Shown: positions 9,818 through 18,252 of the stretch, in pieces
How positions within the stretch are numbered: the stretch's first letter is position 1
Layout: every line of letters starts with the position of its first letter
Source of the DNA: CAZSNT01 sp964607765
GTDB taxonomy: Bacteria; Verrucomicrobiota; Lentisphaeria; Oligosphaerales; JABHEG01
Assembly (NCBI GenBank): GCA_964607765.1
Contig: CAZSNT010000034.1
Coordinates: 4,157 to 68,156 of the forward strand
Direction: 5' to 3'
DNA: 64,000 bases
Made by a program: the position numbers and the translations under genes
The notes under the pieces: generated by a model
What the model saw: the letters and a program-made list of their open reading frames with translations, nothing else
What the model was told of the DNA's origin: nothing
Databases searched by the model: none

Positions 9818-10468
9818 ATGCTCGAACACATTCTGGACGGCGGAATGATCATGATACCGCTGCTGTTGCTGTCCGTGACGGCTGTGGCGGTGATTCTGGA
9901 TCGGCTGGCGGTCTTCCGCAACGCGGAGGTCGACGCTGCGCCGCTGCGCCGGCAGGTCATGAGCTTGATCCAAGCCGGCGAGCTGGACGAGGCGGTCGAC
10001 GCCTGTCACGCGGCGGGCGGCCCGATCGCGACCATTCTGATGTCCGGGCTGACCAAGTTCCGCAGCCTGGCGCAGCGCGGCGGCATGTCGCTCGCCGAGA
10101 TCAAAGACGACGTTGCCGAGACCATGACGGACTACGCGCCGCACATCGTGGACCTGCTCGAGGAGCGTCTGAACCTGCTGACGATGATTGCGACCGTGTC
10201 GCCGTTACTCGGGATGACGGGCACGGTCACGGGCATGATCCGCTCGTTCTCATCGCTTGCCGCCGAAGGCATGGCGGCTGAAGCGGTGGGCAGCGGCATC
10301 TCGGAAGCGTTGGTCACCACGGCGGCGGGGCTGATCATTGCCATCCCGGCCGTGGTCGCCTACAACATCTTCACGCGCAAGATCGACCGCTGCACACTCG
10401 AGATGCAGGAGTCGGCCACCGAGTTGATGGAAGTGCTCAAACTGGTGTACCGGGAAGAGCAGGTCTGA
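9818..10468 (+). CDS. exbB: MotA/TolQ/ExbB proton channel family protein
   Basis: 216 residues, typical for ExbB/TolQ. Three membrane segments are visible: residues about 9-29, 120-145 and 160-185. The last two carry the family hallmark, with GMTGTVTGMI on the second and EALVTTAAGLIIAIPAVVAY on the third. ExbB/TolQ pentamers surround ExbD/TolR helices and use proton flow across the inner membrane to drive a periplasmic transducer. The stop overlaps the start of the first exbD (TGATG), showing translational coupling. Which TonB- or TolA-like partner it energises is unknown: none with a recognisable TonB C-terminal domain is in the window. Confidence 0.92.
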   Translation: MLEHILDGGMIMIPLLLLSVTAVAVILDRLAVFRNAEVDAAPLRRQVMSLIQAGELDEAVDACHAAGGPIATILMSGLTKFRSLAQRGGMSLAEIKDDVAETMTDYAPHIVDLLEERLNLLTMIATVSPLLGMTGTVTGMIRSFSSLAAEGMAAEAVGSGISEALVTTAAGLIIAIPAVVAYNIFTRKIDRCTLEMQESATELMEVLKLVYREEQV

Positions 10469-10899
10469 TGCGGCTGAAGCGCAGGGAACGTGAATCGATC
10501 GAGATCGACATGTCGGCGTTTGCCGACTTGGCGTTCCTGCTGATCATCTTCTTCATCCTGACCACGACGCTCGAGCAGTTCATTGGCGTGAAGCTGGACA
10601 TCCCTGCCGGGGTCGAGAAGCAGGAGCAGGAGCAGGCCGAGCAGTTGACTGTCAGCCTGTCCCAGACCACGATCCACTACGGCGCGGACGCGGAGAAAAT
10701 AACACTCGAGCAGCTGACCGCCGCACTCGCCGCGGAGAATTTCGCCGAGCGTGCGCCGAACGAACGTGTCGTGCTCGTGGATACGCGGGACGATGTCCCG
10801 TTCGACCGTTACTTCAAAGTTGTCACAGCCATCGCGAACGCAGGTGGCGTGACCGGGCTGATCAAGCGTGCTGGAACGCGCCCCGCCGCGGGGCGCTGA
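10468..10899 (+). CDS. exbD: ExbD/TolR family biopolymer transport protein (first copy)
   Basis: 143 residues with the ExbD plan: short basic N-terminus, one membrane helix at about residues 15-38 with the conserved proton-carrying aspartate at its start (SAFADLAFLLIIFF), then a periplasmic alpha/beta domain. It overlaps exbB by one base. A hairpin with 7 bp arms (10878-10896) sits at the very 3' end before the stop; without a T-run it is more likely to affect mRNA processing than termination. A second, divergent exbD follows, an arrangement known in other multi-ExbD systems where two ExbD types may form a heterodimer in the ExbB pore. Confidence 0.9.
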   Translation: MRLKRRERESIEIDMSAFADLAFLLIIFFILTTTLEQFIGVKLDIPAGVEKQEQEQAEQLTVSLSQTTIHYGADAEKITLEQLTAALAAENFAERAPNERVVLVDTRDDVPFDRYFKVVTAIANAGGVTGLIKRAGTRPAAGR

Positions 10900-10931
10900 G
10901 ACCGTGCACGTGTGTGAGGAAGAGCCGCAGC

Positions 10932-11342
10932 ATGCAGTTCGCACGCAGGAAGAGAAAACGTCGGATCGCCGTGCCTGTCACGGCGATGGGCGATATCGCG
11001 TTCCTGCTGATCATCTTCTTCATGCTGGCCTCGCAGTTCGCGAAGGAGAGCCACGTCCGGGTCGAACGCCCGTCGGCCCGGGACCTGGTCGAGCTCGAGA
11101 AAGGCCCGGTCTGGGTCAGCCTGGACGCCGCGGGCGAGCTCTGGGTGGACGGCGAGAGCAGCTCACTGGCCGAGGTAGGGTCGACGGTCGAGCAGTTGCT
11201 CGAGAGTCGGCACGAGAAGAGTGTGCTGGTGAAAGTCGACAAAGCCGCCCTGAAGAACAAGTACGAGCCGCTGCTCATCGAGTTGAGCCTGGCCGGGGCG
11301 ACGATCTCGCTTGTAGGAATGGAAGAACCGATCACGCCATAA
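10932..11342 (+). CDS. exbD: ExbD/TolR family biopolymer transport protein (second copy)
   Basis: 136 residues from ATG 10932, preferred over GTG 10914 because AGGAAGAG lies 7 bases upstream of the ATG. The N-terminus is very basic (ARRKRKRR), followed by a membrane helix with the conserved aspartate (AMGDIAFLLIIFFMLASQF) and a periplasmic domain of about 95 residues. It differs clearly from the first exbD outside the helix, so the pair is not a recent duplication. Role as for ExbD: coupling proton entry through ExbB to movement of a periplasmic partner. The next gene follows after a 117 bp spacer containing a REP-like hairpin. Confidence 0.9.
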   Translation: MQFARRKRKRRIAVPVTAMGDIAFLLIIFFMLASQFAKESHVRVERPSARDLVELEKGPVWVSLDAAGELWVDGESSSLAEVGSTVEQLLESRHEKSVLVKVDKAALKNKYEPLLIELSLAGATISLVGMEEPITP

Positions 11343-11399
11343 CGAGAATTTGTCACGGGACCTAAGCACGATGTGCCTCGCCCTGCCAGGTCTTCTTCG

Positions 11400-11444
11400 C
11401 CCACGACACGAGGTCGTGGGGGTCTTGCACGGCGTAGTCATTAG
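11400..11444 (+). repeat. REP-like hairpin, family 2, copy 1
   Basis: CCCACGAC at 11400-11407 pairs with GTCGTGGG at 11413-11420 around a 5-base loop, followed by GGTC and a GGCGTAGT tail. A closely similar element lies in reverse orientation at 27790-27840. It sits between exbD and the linker gene inside one operon. Confidence 0.65.
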
Positions 11445-11459
11445 CCAATGAGGGCGATA

Positions 11460-12005
11460 ATGAGCGACACACCAACAGACCCGGGCAGCGAGATCACGCG
11501 GCTGCGGGAGGAGAACGAGCGGCTGAGGCAGGCGCTGGTCGCTGCCGAGACGCGCAAAGGCGTGCAGTTGGCGGAAGCCGTCGACTGGGAGGAGGAACGC
11601 CAGCAGTGCGATGTGCTCCTCGAACCGCTGCGCAGCGGGCCTCTCGGCAAGCGCCTGGCTACGTCGACCATCATCCATGTGGCCCTGCTCCTGGTGACGT
11701 CGCTCGGGTTCCTGTTCCTCTGTCTGAAGCATGGCTCGCTCGATCCGCGCGCTGCCCAGGCAGCTGAAGAACAGGCACCGAAAGAGGACGCCGACGGGCA
11801 GGACGCAGCGGCACGGCCAGACAACGCAGAACCGCCCGGCGCGGCGCCCGACTCCGGGTCAAAGGCACGGCCCGGTGCCGCGAACGCATCCGACACCGGG
11901 AAGACGCCCGTTGAGAAGGCGGTCCAGGAGACCTCCACAGAGCGCCCAACCGAGTCCGATGTGGACCTGTTCGACGACGACTTCGACGTGGATCTGAAGC
12001 CGTGA
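11460..12005 (+). CDS. Single-pass membrane protein with coiled coil and acidic proline-alanine linker
   Basis: 181 residues from ATG 11460, chosen over ATG 11448 because GAGGG (11450-11454) stands five bases before it. Residues about 8-55 form a charged, heptad-like coiled coil (EITRLREENERLRQALVAAE). One membrane helix follows at about 68-90, then a low-complexity periplasmic tail rich in A, P, E, D and S ending in DVDLFDDDFDVDLKP. Topology would be N-in. The plan recalls TonB/TolA-like transducers (helix plus extended linker), but there is no TonB C-terminal fold, so the family is unrecognised. It overlaps the DUF4159 gene by four bases (GTGA), so the two are coupled. Confidence 0.75.
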   Translation: MSDTPTDPGSEITRLREENERLRQALVAAETRKGVQLAEAVDWEEERQQCDVLLEPLRSGPLGKRLATSTIIHVALLLVTSLGFLFLCLKHGSLDPRAAQAAEEQAPKEDADGQDAAARPDNAEPPGAAPDSGSKARPGAANASDTGKTPVEKAVQETSTERPTESDVDLFDDDFDVDLKP

Positions 12006-13195
12006 GTTCCGGAATCCCGAAACGGATCGCCGCCGCACTGCGGCGGCTGCAGCTGCAGCACTCCTACCGCAACCGCTGGTTGGGGGTGTTCTACGCCGCG
12101 GGTGCGTGGCTGCACCTGCACACGCGGCGTGCTCTGCAGAGCGCGGGTGCGCGGCTGGTCCAAATCCCCCAGTTGGGACCGCGCCTTGCCCGGGCGCTGG
12201 CGGCCGTGCGCTCCCGGTTCTCGAGCTCGGACACCGATGCGTTCCCGGCCGCTCTGAGTTGGTCCCTGTTCCTGCATCTGCTGGTGCTGCTGATCGTGCC
12301 TCTGCTCCTGACCATGGGCAGCTGCCAACAGCGGTACACGATCCCGGCAGGCGGTGTCGAGACCGCGCTCCAGGTGCAGGTTGAGCAGCAGCAGACCGAG
12401 GACCAACTGGTCTTCAACATGAACAGTGCCATCAGCTACTACGTGCCGAAGCTGGACGAATCAAAGGTCCTCGAGGACGTGGATGAGGACACGCGAAACA
12501 TCTACCAGGCGGGGCAGGTCGGGGCCGGCGCCGGACAGGGCGGCGGCTATGCAGGCGGCATGCCCAACGCCGAGGTGCGGTTCATTCGGCTCAAGTACGA
12601 CGGCGGCGACTGGGATCAGCAGATGGGCAAAGGCGCAGATTACAATTTCCTCGCCACAATGAACAAGCTGACCGGGTTCAAGGTCGCGCGTGACACGGAG
12701 GCGATCCGGATCAGTGATCTGAAACGCTTCCCCAGGCACGGCGCGCCGCCGTTCGTCTACGTGACCGGGAGCCGCGGCCTGCGCGCCAGCTCACGCGAGA
12801 TCAAGACATTGCGCTGGTACCTGCTCGAAGAGGGCGGGCTGCTGTTCGCAGACAACGGCGGCGGCAACTTCAACAACAGCTTCCGTGTTCTCGTGCGGCA
12901 GACGCTGCCCGGCAAGAGACTGCTCGACATCCCCAACGACGACCCCATCTACCGGGAGCCGTTCGTGTTCCCCAACGGCGCGCCGCCGCTGTGGCACCAC
13001 TCCGGGACACGGGCGCTCGGCGTCAAACACGAGGGGCGCTGGATCGTGTTCTATCACCAGGGCGACATCAACGATGCCTGGCAGGACGGCGGCTCCGGCG
13101 CCAGCGACGCCCTGCGCGGCCAAGCGTTCCGGCTCGGCATCAACGTGGTGCACTACGCCTTCCGGCAGTACCTGGCTAAACACGGCAAAGGCTGA
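12002..13195 (+). CDS. DUF4159 domain membrane protein
   Basis: 397 residues, GTG start overlapping the previous stop. A hydrophobic helix at about residues 80-105 (LFLHLLVLLIVPLLL) anchors the protein; a glycine-rich stretch (VGAGAGQGGGYAGG) leads into a C-terminal DUF4159 domain from about residue 195. This is recognised by VRFIRLKYDGGDWDQQ at its start, GGLLFADNGGG in the middle and LGINVVHYAF at the end. From memory, DUF4159 domains have a class I amidotransferase/ThuA-like fold with no established activity and are frequent in planctomycetes and relatives near ExbB/ExbD genes. As last gene of the operon it may be the periplasmic output domain of the motor (inference). Confidence 0.85.
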   Translation: MSSGIPKRIAAALRRLQLQHSYRNRWLGVFYAAGAWLHLHTRRALQSAGARLVQIPQLGPRLARALAAVRSRFSSSDTDAFPAALSWSLFLHLLVLLIVPLLLTMGSCQQRYTIPAGGVETALQVQVEQQQTEDQLVFNMNSAISYYVPKLDESKVLEDVDEDTRNIYQAGQVGAGAGQGGGYAGGMPNAEVRFIRLKYDGGDWDQQMGKGADYNFLATMNKLTGFKVARDTEAIRISDLKRFPRHGAPPFVYVTGSRGLRASSREIKTLRWYLLEEGGLLFADNGGGNFNNSFRVLVRQTLPGKRLLDIPNDDPIYREPFVFPNGAPPLWHHSGTRALGVKHEGRWIVFYHQGDINDAWQDGGSGASDALRGQAFRLGINVVHYAFRQYLAKHGKG

Positions 13196-13560
13196 TGCAC
13201 GGACGCCTTCCTGGAACTCCGGCTGCCCGATGGCGCTGGCGATGCCGTTAGACCAGTCAAGGGGGAAGCTGACACCCCCTCCCCAGAAAACGTCACGATA
13301 CTCACTGACCGTTCGCCTGAAGAGGACAGAGACGCCCGTTGCCACAGTCGGAGAGGGCACATCGAGAGGCACTCCTTGTGGCAACGCCCGTCTCGGGTGT
13401 TCTGGCGGATCCGGGTTCCGACAGTAGGCCGCACGGCCCCCGGGCGGCGCCTCCGGAATGGCGGCTGGGGGCCATCCGCCGTACAGGGAAACGGCCCAAG
13501 CGTATTCCGTATGACCATGTGTGCCAAGGCGTCCGGCCTGACGACGTTACGCAGGCGTGA
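13196..13560. other. Intergenic region, repeats only
   Basis: This 365 bp stretch separates the ExbBD operon from a convergent gene. I see no credible gene. It contains a short stem (AGGGGG with CCCCCT, near 13260-13282), an inverted repeat GTTGCCACA (13338-13346) with TGTGGCAAC (13377-13385) whose arms are each flanked by a copy of ACGCCC or CGCCCGT, and one REP-like palindrome (13424-13484). No T-run follows any stem, so none is a clear intrinsic terminator. Confidence 0.6.
13424..13484 (+). repeat. REP-like palindrome, family 1, copy A
   Basis: About 60 bp beginning GTAGGCCGCACGGCCCCCGG and ending with GGGGGCCATCCGCCGTAC; the two ends are imperfect reverse complements. Related copies lie at 34335-34377, 40118-40174, 48322-48383 and 49512-49583. 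Confidence 0.8.
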
Positions 13561-15072
13561 CTACCTGTCGCCGTGCGCGTGCCGGCTGACAATGTGCACT
13601 TTCACCACGCCGCCCACCGTGACAGTCACCGGTTTCGGCTTGGTCGCTTCGCCTTCGCGCATGGGGTTGGGTTTGGCGATGATCACGTAGTTGCCGGGCG
13701 GCATGGTCCGGAACTCGAATGAGCCGTCTTTGCGGCACGTCATGGAGCCGCCCCATGTCCCGATGCCTCCGCCGCCTTCGGGTTCGATTTCCACGATGAA
13801 GGGGCGTTGCGGCGGTTCGCCGTCGAGGCCGACCACAGTGCCGCGAACACTGCCCATGCCCTCGACCACGATGGCGGCCTCTACCGGTTTCTCCCAAGGC
13901 TCTGTGCCCACGGGAAACAGCTTGGCGTTGATCGACTTCTGGTACAAGCCCGGCGCGCGGCAGCGCAGGGCTGCGACGCCGTGCGGCAGCGACTGCAGTT
14001 CGAAGCGTCCGGCCGCGTCAGTCGTTGCTGTCGGGTTCGGGCTGCACGCGTAGCTCAGCCCGTCGATCCCCCACGTGCCCGTCGTGCTGACCGCTATGCC
14101 CGGCACGGGATTCCCGCTCGTGTCCAAGACCTGCCCGCGCAGGGAGCCTGTCTTGGCAAGCAGTGCGTCGAAGTCGCGGAAACCGTGTCCCGTCCGGTTG
14201 TCGAAGGCTCCGACACTGCGCCCTGCATAGCCTTCCGCCTGAGCGCTGATTCCGTAATACCCCTCCGGGATGCCCCGGAGTGTGAACGCACCGGTGTCAT
14301 CCGTGTGGGCGCGTGCCGTCGGCTTGGCCGCTGCCGGTTTGACCCGTTGCCTGGTCATCACGACCTCTGCGCCGGCGATCACCTGGTGCGTTGCCATGTC
14401 GAACAGGCGGCCGCTCACCACACCGCCGTCGGTCACGCCCACGGGCGCCGCGGCCTTGCGCCTGTCTATCAGCCGCACGTTCGGCGGCACGTTCACGCTG
14501 TCCCAGGCTATGGGCCCGTCCGCGCCGACATACACGTCGATCCGCGGCGGCGGCACGGGCTGCCGGTAGTAGGAACTCTGCGAGCGGAAGTCGCCCGGGC
14601 TGCGACTGAAGCTCTGGTGAAAGTACTTCGGAACCCAGACTGTGAACGTCCAGTCGATCTGCCCGTCGAAGAATGACCAGCGTGTCTGCTGCTCGCTGCC
14701 CGGCCGCCGGTCGTGCACCACCACCAGCAGCGGCTTGTCATCGACAATGTCCGCCGCGCCGCCGCTCATGGCGTGGGTCGGCCGCGTCAGCCGAGGCACC
14801 CGGATCGCGGCGAACGTCTCGAGGGCCGCGTTGAATTCCGCCGTGTCCCTGCAGCGGTACGCAAAGTGGTCCTGCCCGCCGTTGGGCCCGTTCGCATACG
14901 CCACGCGACTGGGCAGATTCGCCACCTGCACGCAGCCGCTCGGCCAGCCGCTGTCGCGCACGGGCCTGTTCCCTGTGCCAATCGACATCATCGCCCAGGT
15001 CGGCGCCTGCATCAGGCAGATGGTCAGTACCACGGCGGGGAACATGGGAGCACGGTTTTTGTCCAGCCGCAT
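13561..15072 (-). CDS. Secreted protein with carboxypeptidase-regulatory-like repeats
   Basis: 503 residues from ATG 15072 (a GTG one codon upstream is possible; AAGG lies 8-11 bases before the ATG). A signal peptide covers about the first 28 residues (VVLTICLMQAPTWA). Residues about 30-200 are of unknown type. They are followed by three carboxypeptidase-regulatory-like, transthyretin-fold repeats. Each starts with a G-x-(V/L)-x-G strand (VVSGRLFDMATHQVIAG, SLRGQVLDTSGNPVPG, SVRGTVVGLDGEPP) and ends in a D-G-x-F...P-x-G-x-Y style turn. These domains are usually structural or carbohydrate/peptide binding in exported proteins. It is divergent from the CsgG-like gene across about 170 bp. No enzymatic motif was seen. 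Confidence 0.75.
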   Translation of the reverse strand: MRLDKNRAPMFPAVVLTICLMQAPTWAMMSIGTGNRPVRDSGWPSGCVQVANLPSRVAYANGPNGGQDHFAYRCRDTAEFNAALETFAAIRVPRLTRPTHAMSGGAADIVDDKPLLVVVHDRRPGSEQQTRWSFFDGQIDWTFTVWVPKYFHQSFSRSPGDFRSQSSYYRQPVPPPRIDVYVGADGPIAWDSVNVPPNVRLIDRRKAAAPVGVTDGGVVSGRLFDMATHQVIAGAEVVMTRQRVKPAAAKPTARAHTDDTGAFTLRGIPEGYYGISAQAEGYAGRSVGAFDNRTGHGFRDFDALLAKTGSLRGQVLDTSGNPVPGIAVSTTGTWGIDGLSYACSPNPTATTDAAGRFELQSLPHGVAALRCRAPGLYQKSINAKLFPVGTEPWEKPVEAAIVVEGMGSVRGTVVGLDGEPPQRPFIVEIEPEGGGGIGTWGGSMTCRKDGSFEFRTMPPGNYVIIAKPNPMREGEATKPKPVTVTVGGVVKVHIVSRHAHGDR

Positions 15073-15242
15073 CACTCACGCCTTTCTCTCTTGCGGATAG
15101 TCTACAGGTCTCCACTTCCTACGACGATCAGACTGCGTGGTTTTCCAACCACCCGATTGTGCTTGACGGTGTGAGCCAACGCAGCCATAGTCTCTTGTCG
15201 TTCCTCCAAAAGGGAGGAGGAAGGCACGGGGAATCACACCGC

Positions 15243-18224
15243 ATGGACGCAATGAGCGTGGGATTGAGATGGTGCTGTCTTGTGTACATGGTGTTGGCGG
15301 CAGGCATGTGTTGCGCCAGTGCGGAAGAAGCGCGAACGCTGGGAATCCTCAGCGTCACTAGCGGCGCGTGCAGCGAGATCGCCGACGAGGTGTTCGCGAA
15401 GTTGGCCGACGACGGCCCGGTTCCACTGGTCGAACGGGAGCGCTTCGACGCAGTCGCGCGCGAGGCAGAGCTGGCCCTGTCGGGCTTGGCAGCACGGGAT
15501 CGCGCCGAGACGGGCAGACTTGTCGGCGCGGACGTGCTTGCGCTGTTCGCGGATGAGGTCACGCCTGCCGGAAGCGCAGTGTGTCTGGTGCTGTGCGATT
15601 GCCCGACGGGGGCGCGGATCGGTCAGTTGCGTATTCCCGTGGAGATGGCCGGCCGGCGGGACGCATTTGTTAAAGAGATCTACGCCACATTGGCACGCTT
15701 CCCTGCCGGTGTAGACTCGATCGTCGCAGTCTCTGACTTCCTCAGCCGCGACTTGCTGTTTGACTATGCTCATCTGCAGACTGATCTCGCGGAGCTGCTC
15801 CGGCAGACGCTGCTATCGCGCCACGGAATTGCTGTGGTCGGCGTTGCTGAGGCCCAAGCGATAGCTGCTGAGATCGAGCGCAGTGGACGCAACGTACGCC
15901 GCGCACGCTCCTTGTTCGTCGAGGGCGAGTATCGCACCGATCCGCGCGCCGAAGGTGGACCGCGGATTTCCATTTCAGCGCAGATTCATCCGGTGCACGG
16001 CGAACGGGTAGCACTGGCATCCGGCACGATCCCGCTGGCTGACGCAGGGACCTTCATCGTGGAGCGGCTGATCGCCTCCCTGGTGGAATTGGCAGGCACG
16101 GATCCGGGAACAGCCCGTGGCCCTGACGACGAGTTCGACCGACTCGTAAAGCGCGCCGCCGAGTTCGTCGAGATCGGCGAATTCGACCGGGCGGCAGCGT
16201 TGCGTGAAGCCGCACTGCTGCTACGCCCCGAGGCGGCTTCCGAGCGCGTGCAACTCGTGCAGGATTACATGGCCCGGAACGGGCTTCCTTCCGGAGGCCG
16301 GCCGCGAACCTTCAAAGGCGTAGACGTCGCTCGCCAATTCTCGAGCAGTCGCGCACGCCGCTGTGTGGGGTACGCGCGGCGCACGCTGCAGCACGTTGAG
16401 TATCTGGTCCGGAACCGTCAGGTGACCCTTCGAGCCGGCACGAGGCTGTTTGGCAGGGCGATTTCCTGCATGCACGGGCTCAACGGGTTTGTACGGCATG
16501 GGGGTGCAGAGGAGTGTCTCCCACATAATGAGCTGCTGAAGAAGGACTTCGTGCGCCACGTGGGGCCGGCCCTCTTGCGGCTCGATTGTGCCCCCGACCG
16601 CAACGCGAGGCACCGCGCGGAGTTCCTTCATTCGGCCGCCTACCAGACGTTCTACCATGCATTCCAGCGTATCGACGAGGCCCCACGGAGTGCCGACGAA
16701 CTCGCCCTGGTGGGCGATCTCTTGTGCAAGGTCCTGCCTACGGACACGCCCGCAATGTGGAACATCCTCGCGTGGTTGCGTGAAGGTCCGCGCGTGCTTC
16801 CCGATGCCGAGCGGGACGTTGCTCTGAAGACGTGGCAGGCGTTCGTTGACCGGATAGGCTCCTCGAGGCAGCCCCTCCTGCAGGCTTACGGACAGTACGC
16901 GCGGCTGTGCGACCGACGCTACCGACTCGGTGAGGTGTCGAAGCTGCTGCTTGCCGATATGGAGGCTCTGCGGGAAGCGCTGAACGCGGAGGAACTCAAG
17001 GTGTTGGACAGTCGCGGGGACTTCCGGGGAAAAGTCAGTGAGGAGATAGCCAATATCGAGCGTGCTCTGCGTCCCGAACCACGGCCAGCAGCGCGGCGCG
17101 GCGCGAAGGGTCCGTCGTTGCGTGTGTCGGCTGACGGGGCCATTCGGTGTGAACGCGTCCTGTTGCACCCCATTGACGCCAGGATCGTGTTGAAGGACGG
17201 ATCGACCAAGCTCCTGAGTGAGCATCACTGGCGGGCGGGCGGCGGTTACAGCGGGTGGCGGGGACTGGTGCCGGCGTGGGAGGGGACGGACGTGGTCTAC
17301 GCCGGTGGCGCGCTCATGTATCTCGATCGCACCGGCCAGGCTCGCGAAGTACTGGTTGACCGGAAGCTGAGCATCGACAGTGTCGTGTTCGATGGGCGCT
17401 ATCTGTGGGCGGCCGCCGGTTATTCGCATGGCGTGTACGTCCTGGACTCTCAAGGGACCACAGTCGCGCACGCGACCGCGGTCCACGGCCTTCCCGACGC
17501 CTACGTGAGAATGCCGCTCCATCCGCTGTCTGAAGGGCGCGTTATGGCGGCCGGATCGTTTCGGTACGGCGGGCGGGGTTGGCTGGCCACAATCAGGCTT
17601 GGCCCCACGGGACCGCACGTGAACGTGTTCCACGAAGCTGTCAAGACATGGCCCCGCAGCAAGGAGACACTCCAGGACCTCCTGGATCCGGCCCTGCGAT
17701 TCACACCGCCTTGGATTACTGAACACCGAGATCAGACTGGGAAGCGCTGGGCGTTCGTGGGCCGACCCCACGCCCCGCTGATGGTTGATCTCGATAGTCT
17801 CGAGGTGCGCGTCTACCCGCTCCGGGGACGGTTTGACGGGGGAGTCTTCCCGCGCGGCGAATCGGCCTGCGCGTTCCTGTCTCATGCCGGACTCCTGTAC
17901 GTTGCCGACACGTCGTATGACTTTCGGGTTGGCCGCCTGGATCCCCAGACCTGCCGTTTCGAAGAGGTCCGCACACGTGAGGGCAGTTGGCTATCGCACG
18001 GCGGCTGTCTGGCTCGGTTCGGGGACTGGCTCTATTATGTCAGCAGCCATCGCTGGGTGCGGTACAACCTCGAGACCGGCCAGGAGGAGTGCCTTGTGAG
18101 GAGTCACCTTTCGTTGCCCAAACCCCGGTACGGCGGACCTGGCTGGCACATCGCCGTATCACGGTGTTTCGGGCTCGTCGCGTGGCAACGCGGGGAGCTC
18201 TTCAGAGTCAGCGTTGAGCGTTGA
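15243..18224 (+). CDS. Secreted CsgG-like N-domain plus beta-propeller protein
   Basis: 993 residues from ATG 15243 (GGGGA ten bases upstream; ATG 15252 is an alternative). A signal peptide runs to about CCASA. The following region has a CsgG/curli-assembly-like pattern: PLVERERFDAVAREAELALS then GLAARDRAETGRLVGADVL, which in that family covers the 'ER..D..L.E..L.LSG......GKLLGAD' segment. A second related segment lies near residue 195 (TDLAELLRQTLLSRHGIAVV). The middle (350-620) is helical. From about 680 to the end there are propeller-like repeats (VVFDGRYLWAAAGYSHGVYV). CsgG proteins form outer-membrane secretion pores, but the fusion to a propeller is unusual and a pore role is not assured. 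Expression level, partners and substrate are unknown. Confidence 0.65.
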   Translation: MDAMSVGLRWCCLVYMVLAAGMCCASAEEARTLGILSVTSGACSEIADEVFAKLADDGPVPLVERERFDAVAREAELALSGLAARDRAETGRLVGADVLALFADEVTPAGSAVCLVLCDCPTGARIGQLRIPVEMAGRRDAFVKEIYATLARFPAGVDSIVAVSDFLSRDLLFDYAHLQTDLAELLRQTLLSRHGIAVVGVAEAQAIAAEIERSGRNVRRARSLFVEGEYRTDPRAEGGPRISISAQIHPVHGERVALASGTIPLADAGTFIVERLIASLVELAGTDPGTARGPDDEFDRLVKRAAEFVEIGEFDRAAALREAALLLRPEAASERVQLVQDYMARNGLPSGGRPRTFKGVDVARQFSSSRARRCVGYARRTLQHVEYLVRNRQVTLRAGTRLFGRAISCMHGLNGFVRHGGAEECLPHNELLKKDFVRHVGPALLRLDCAPDRNARHRAEFLHSAAYQTFYHAFQRIDEAPRSADELALVGDLLCKVLPTDTPAMWNILAWLREGPRVLPDAERDVALKTWQAFVDRIGSSRQPLLQAYGQYARLCDRRYRLGEVSKLLLADMEALREALNAEELKVLDSRGDFRGKVSEEIANIERALRPEPRPAARRGAKGPSLRVSADGAIRCERVLLHPIDARIVLKDGSTKLLSEHHWRAGGGYSGWRGLVPAWEGTDVVYAGGALMYLDRTGQAREVLVDRKLSIDSVVFDGRYLWAAAGYSHGVYVLDSQGTTVAHATAVHGLPDAYVRMPLHPLSEGRVMAAGSFRYGGRGWLATIRLGPTGPHVNVFHEAVKTWPRSKETLQDLLDPALRFTPPWITEHRDQTGKRWAFVGRPHAPLMVDLDSLEVRVYPLRGRFDGGVFPRGESACAFLSHAGLLYVADTSYDFRVGRLDPQTCRFEEVRTREGSWLSHGGCLARFGDWLYYVSSHRWVRYNLETGQEECLVRSHLSLPKPRYGGPGWHIAVSRCFGLVAWQRGELFRVSVER

Positions 18225-18252
18225 GGGAAGTGGTTTGAGAGGAGAACATGAT

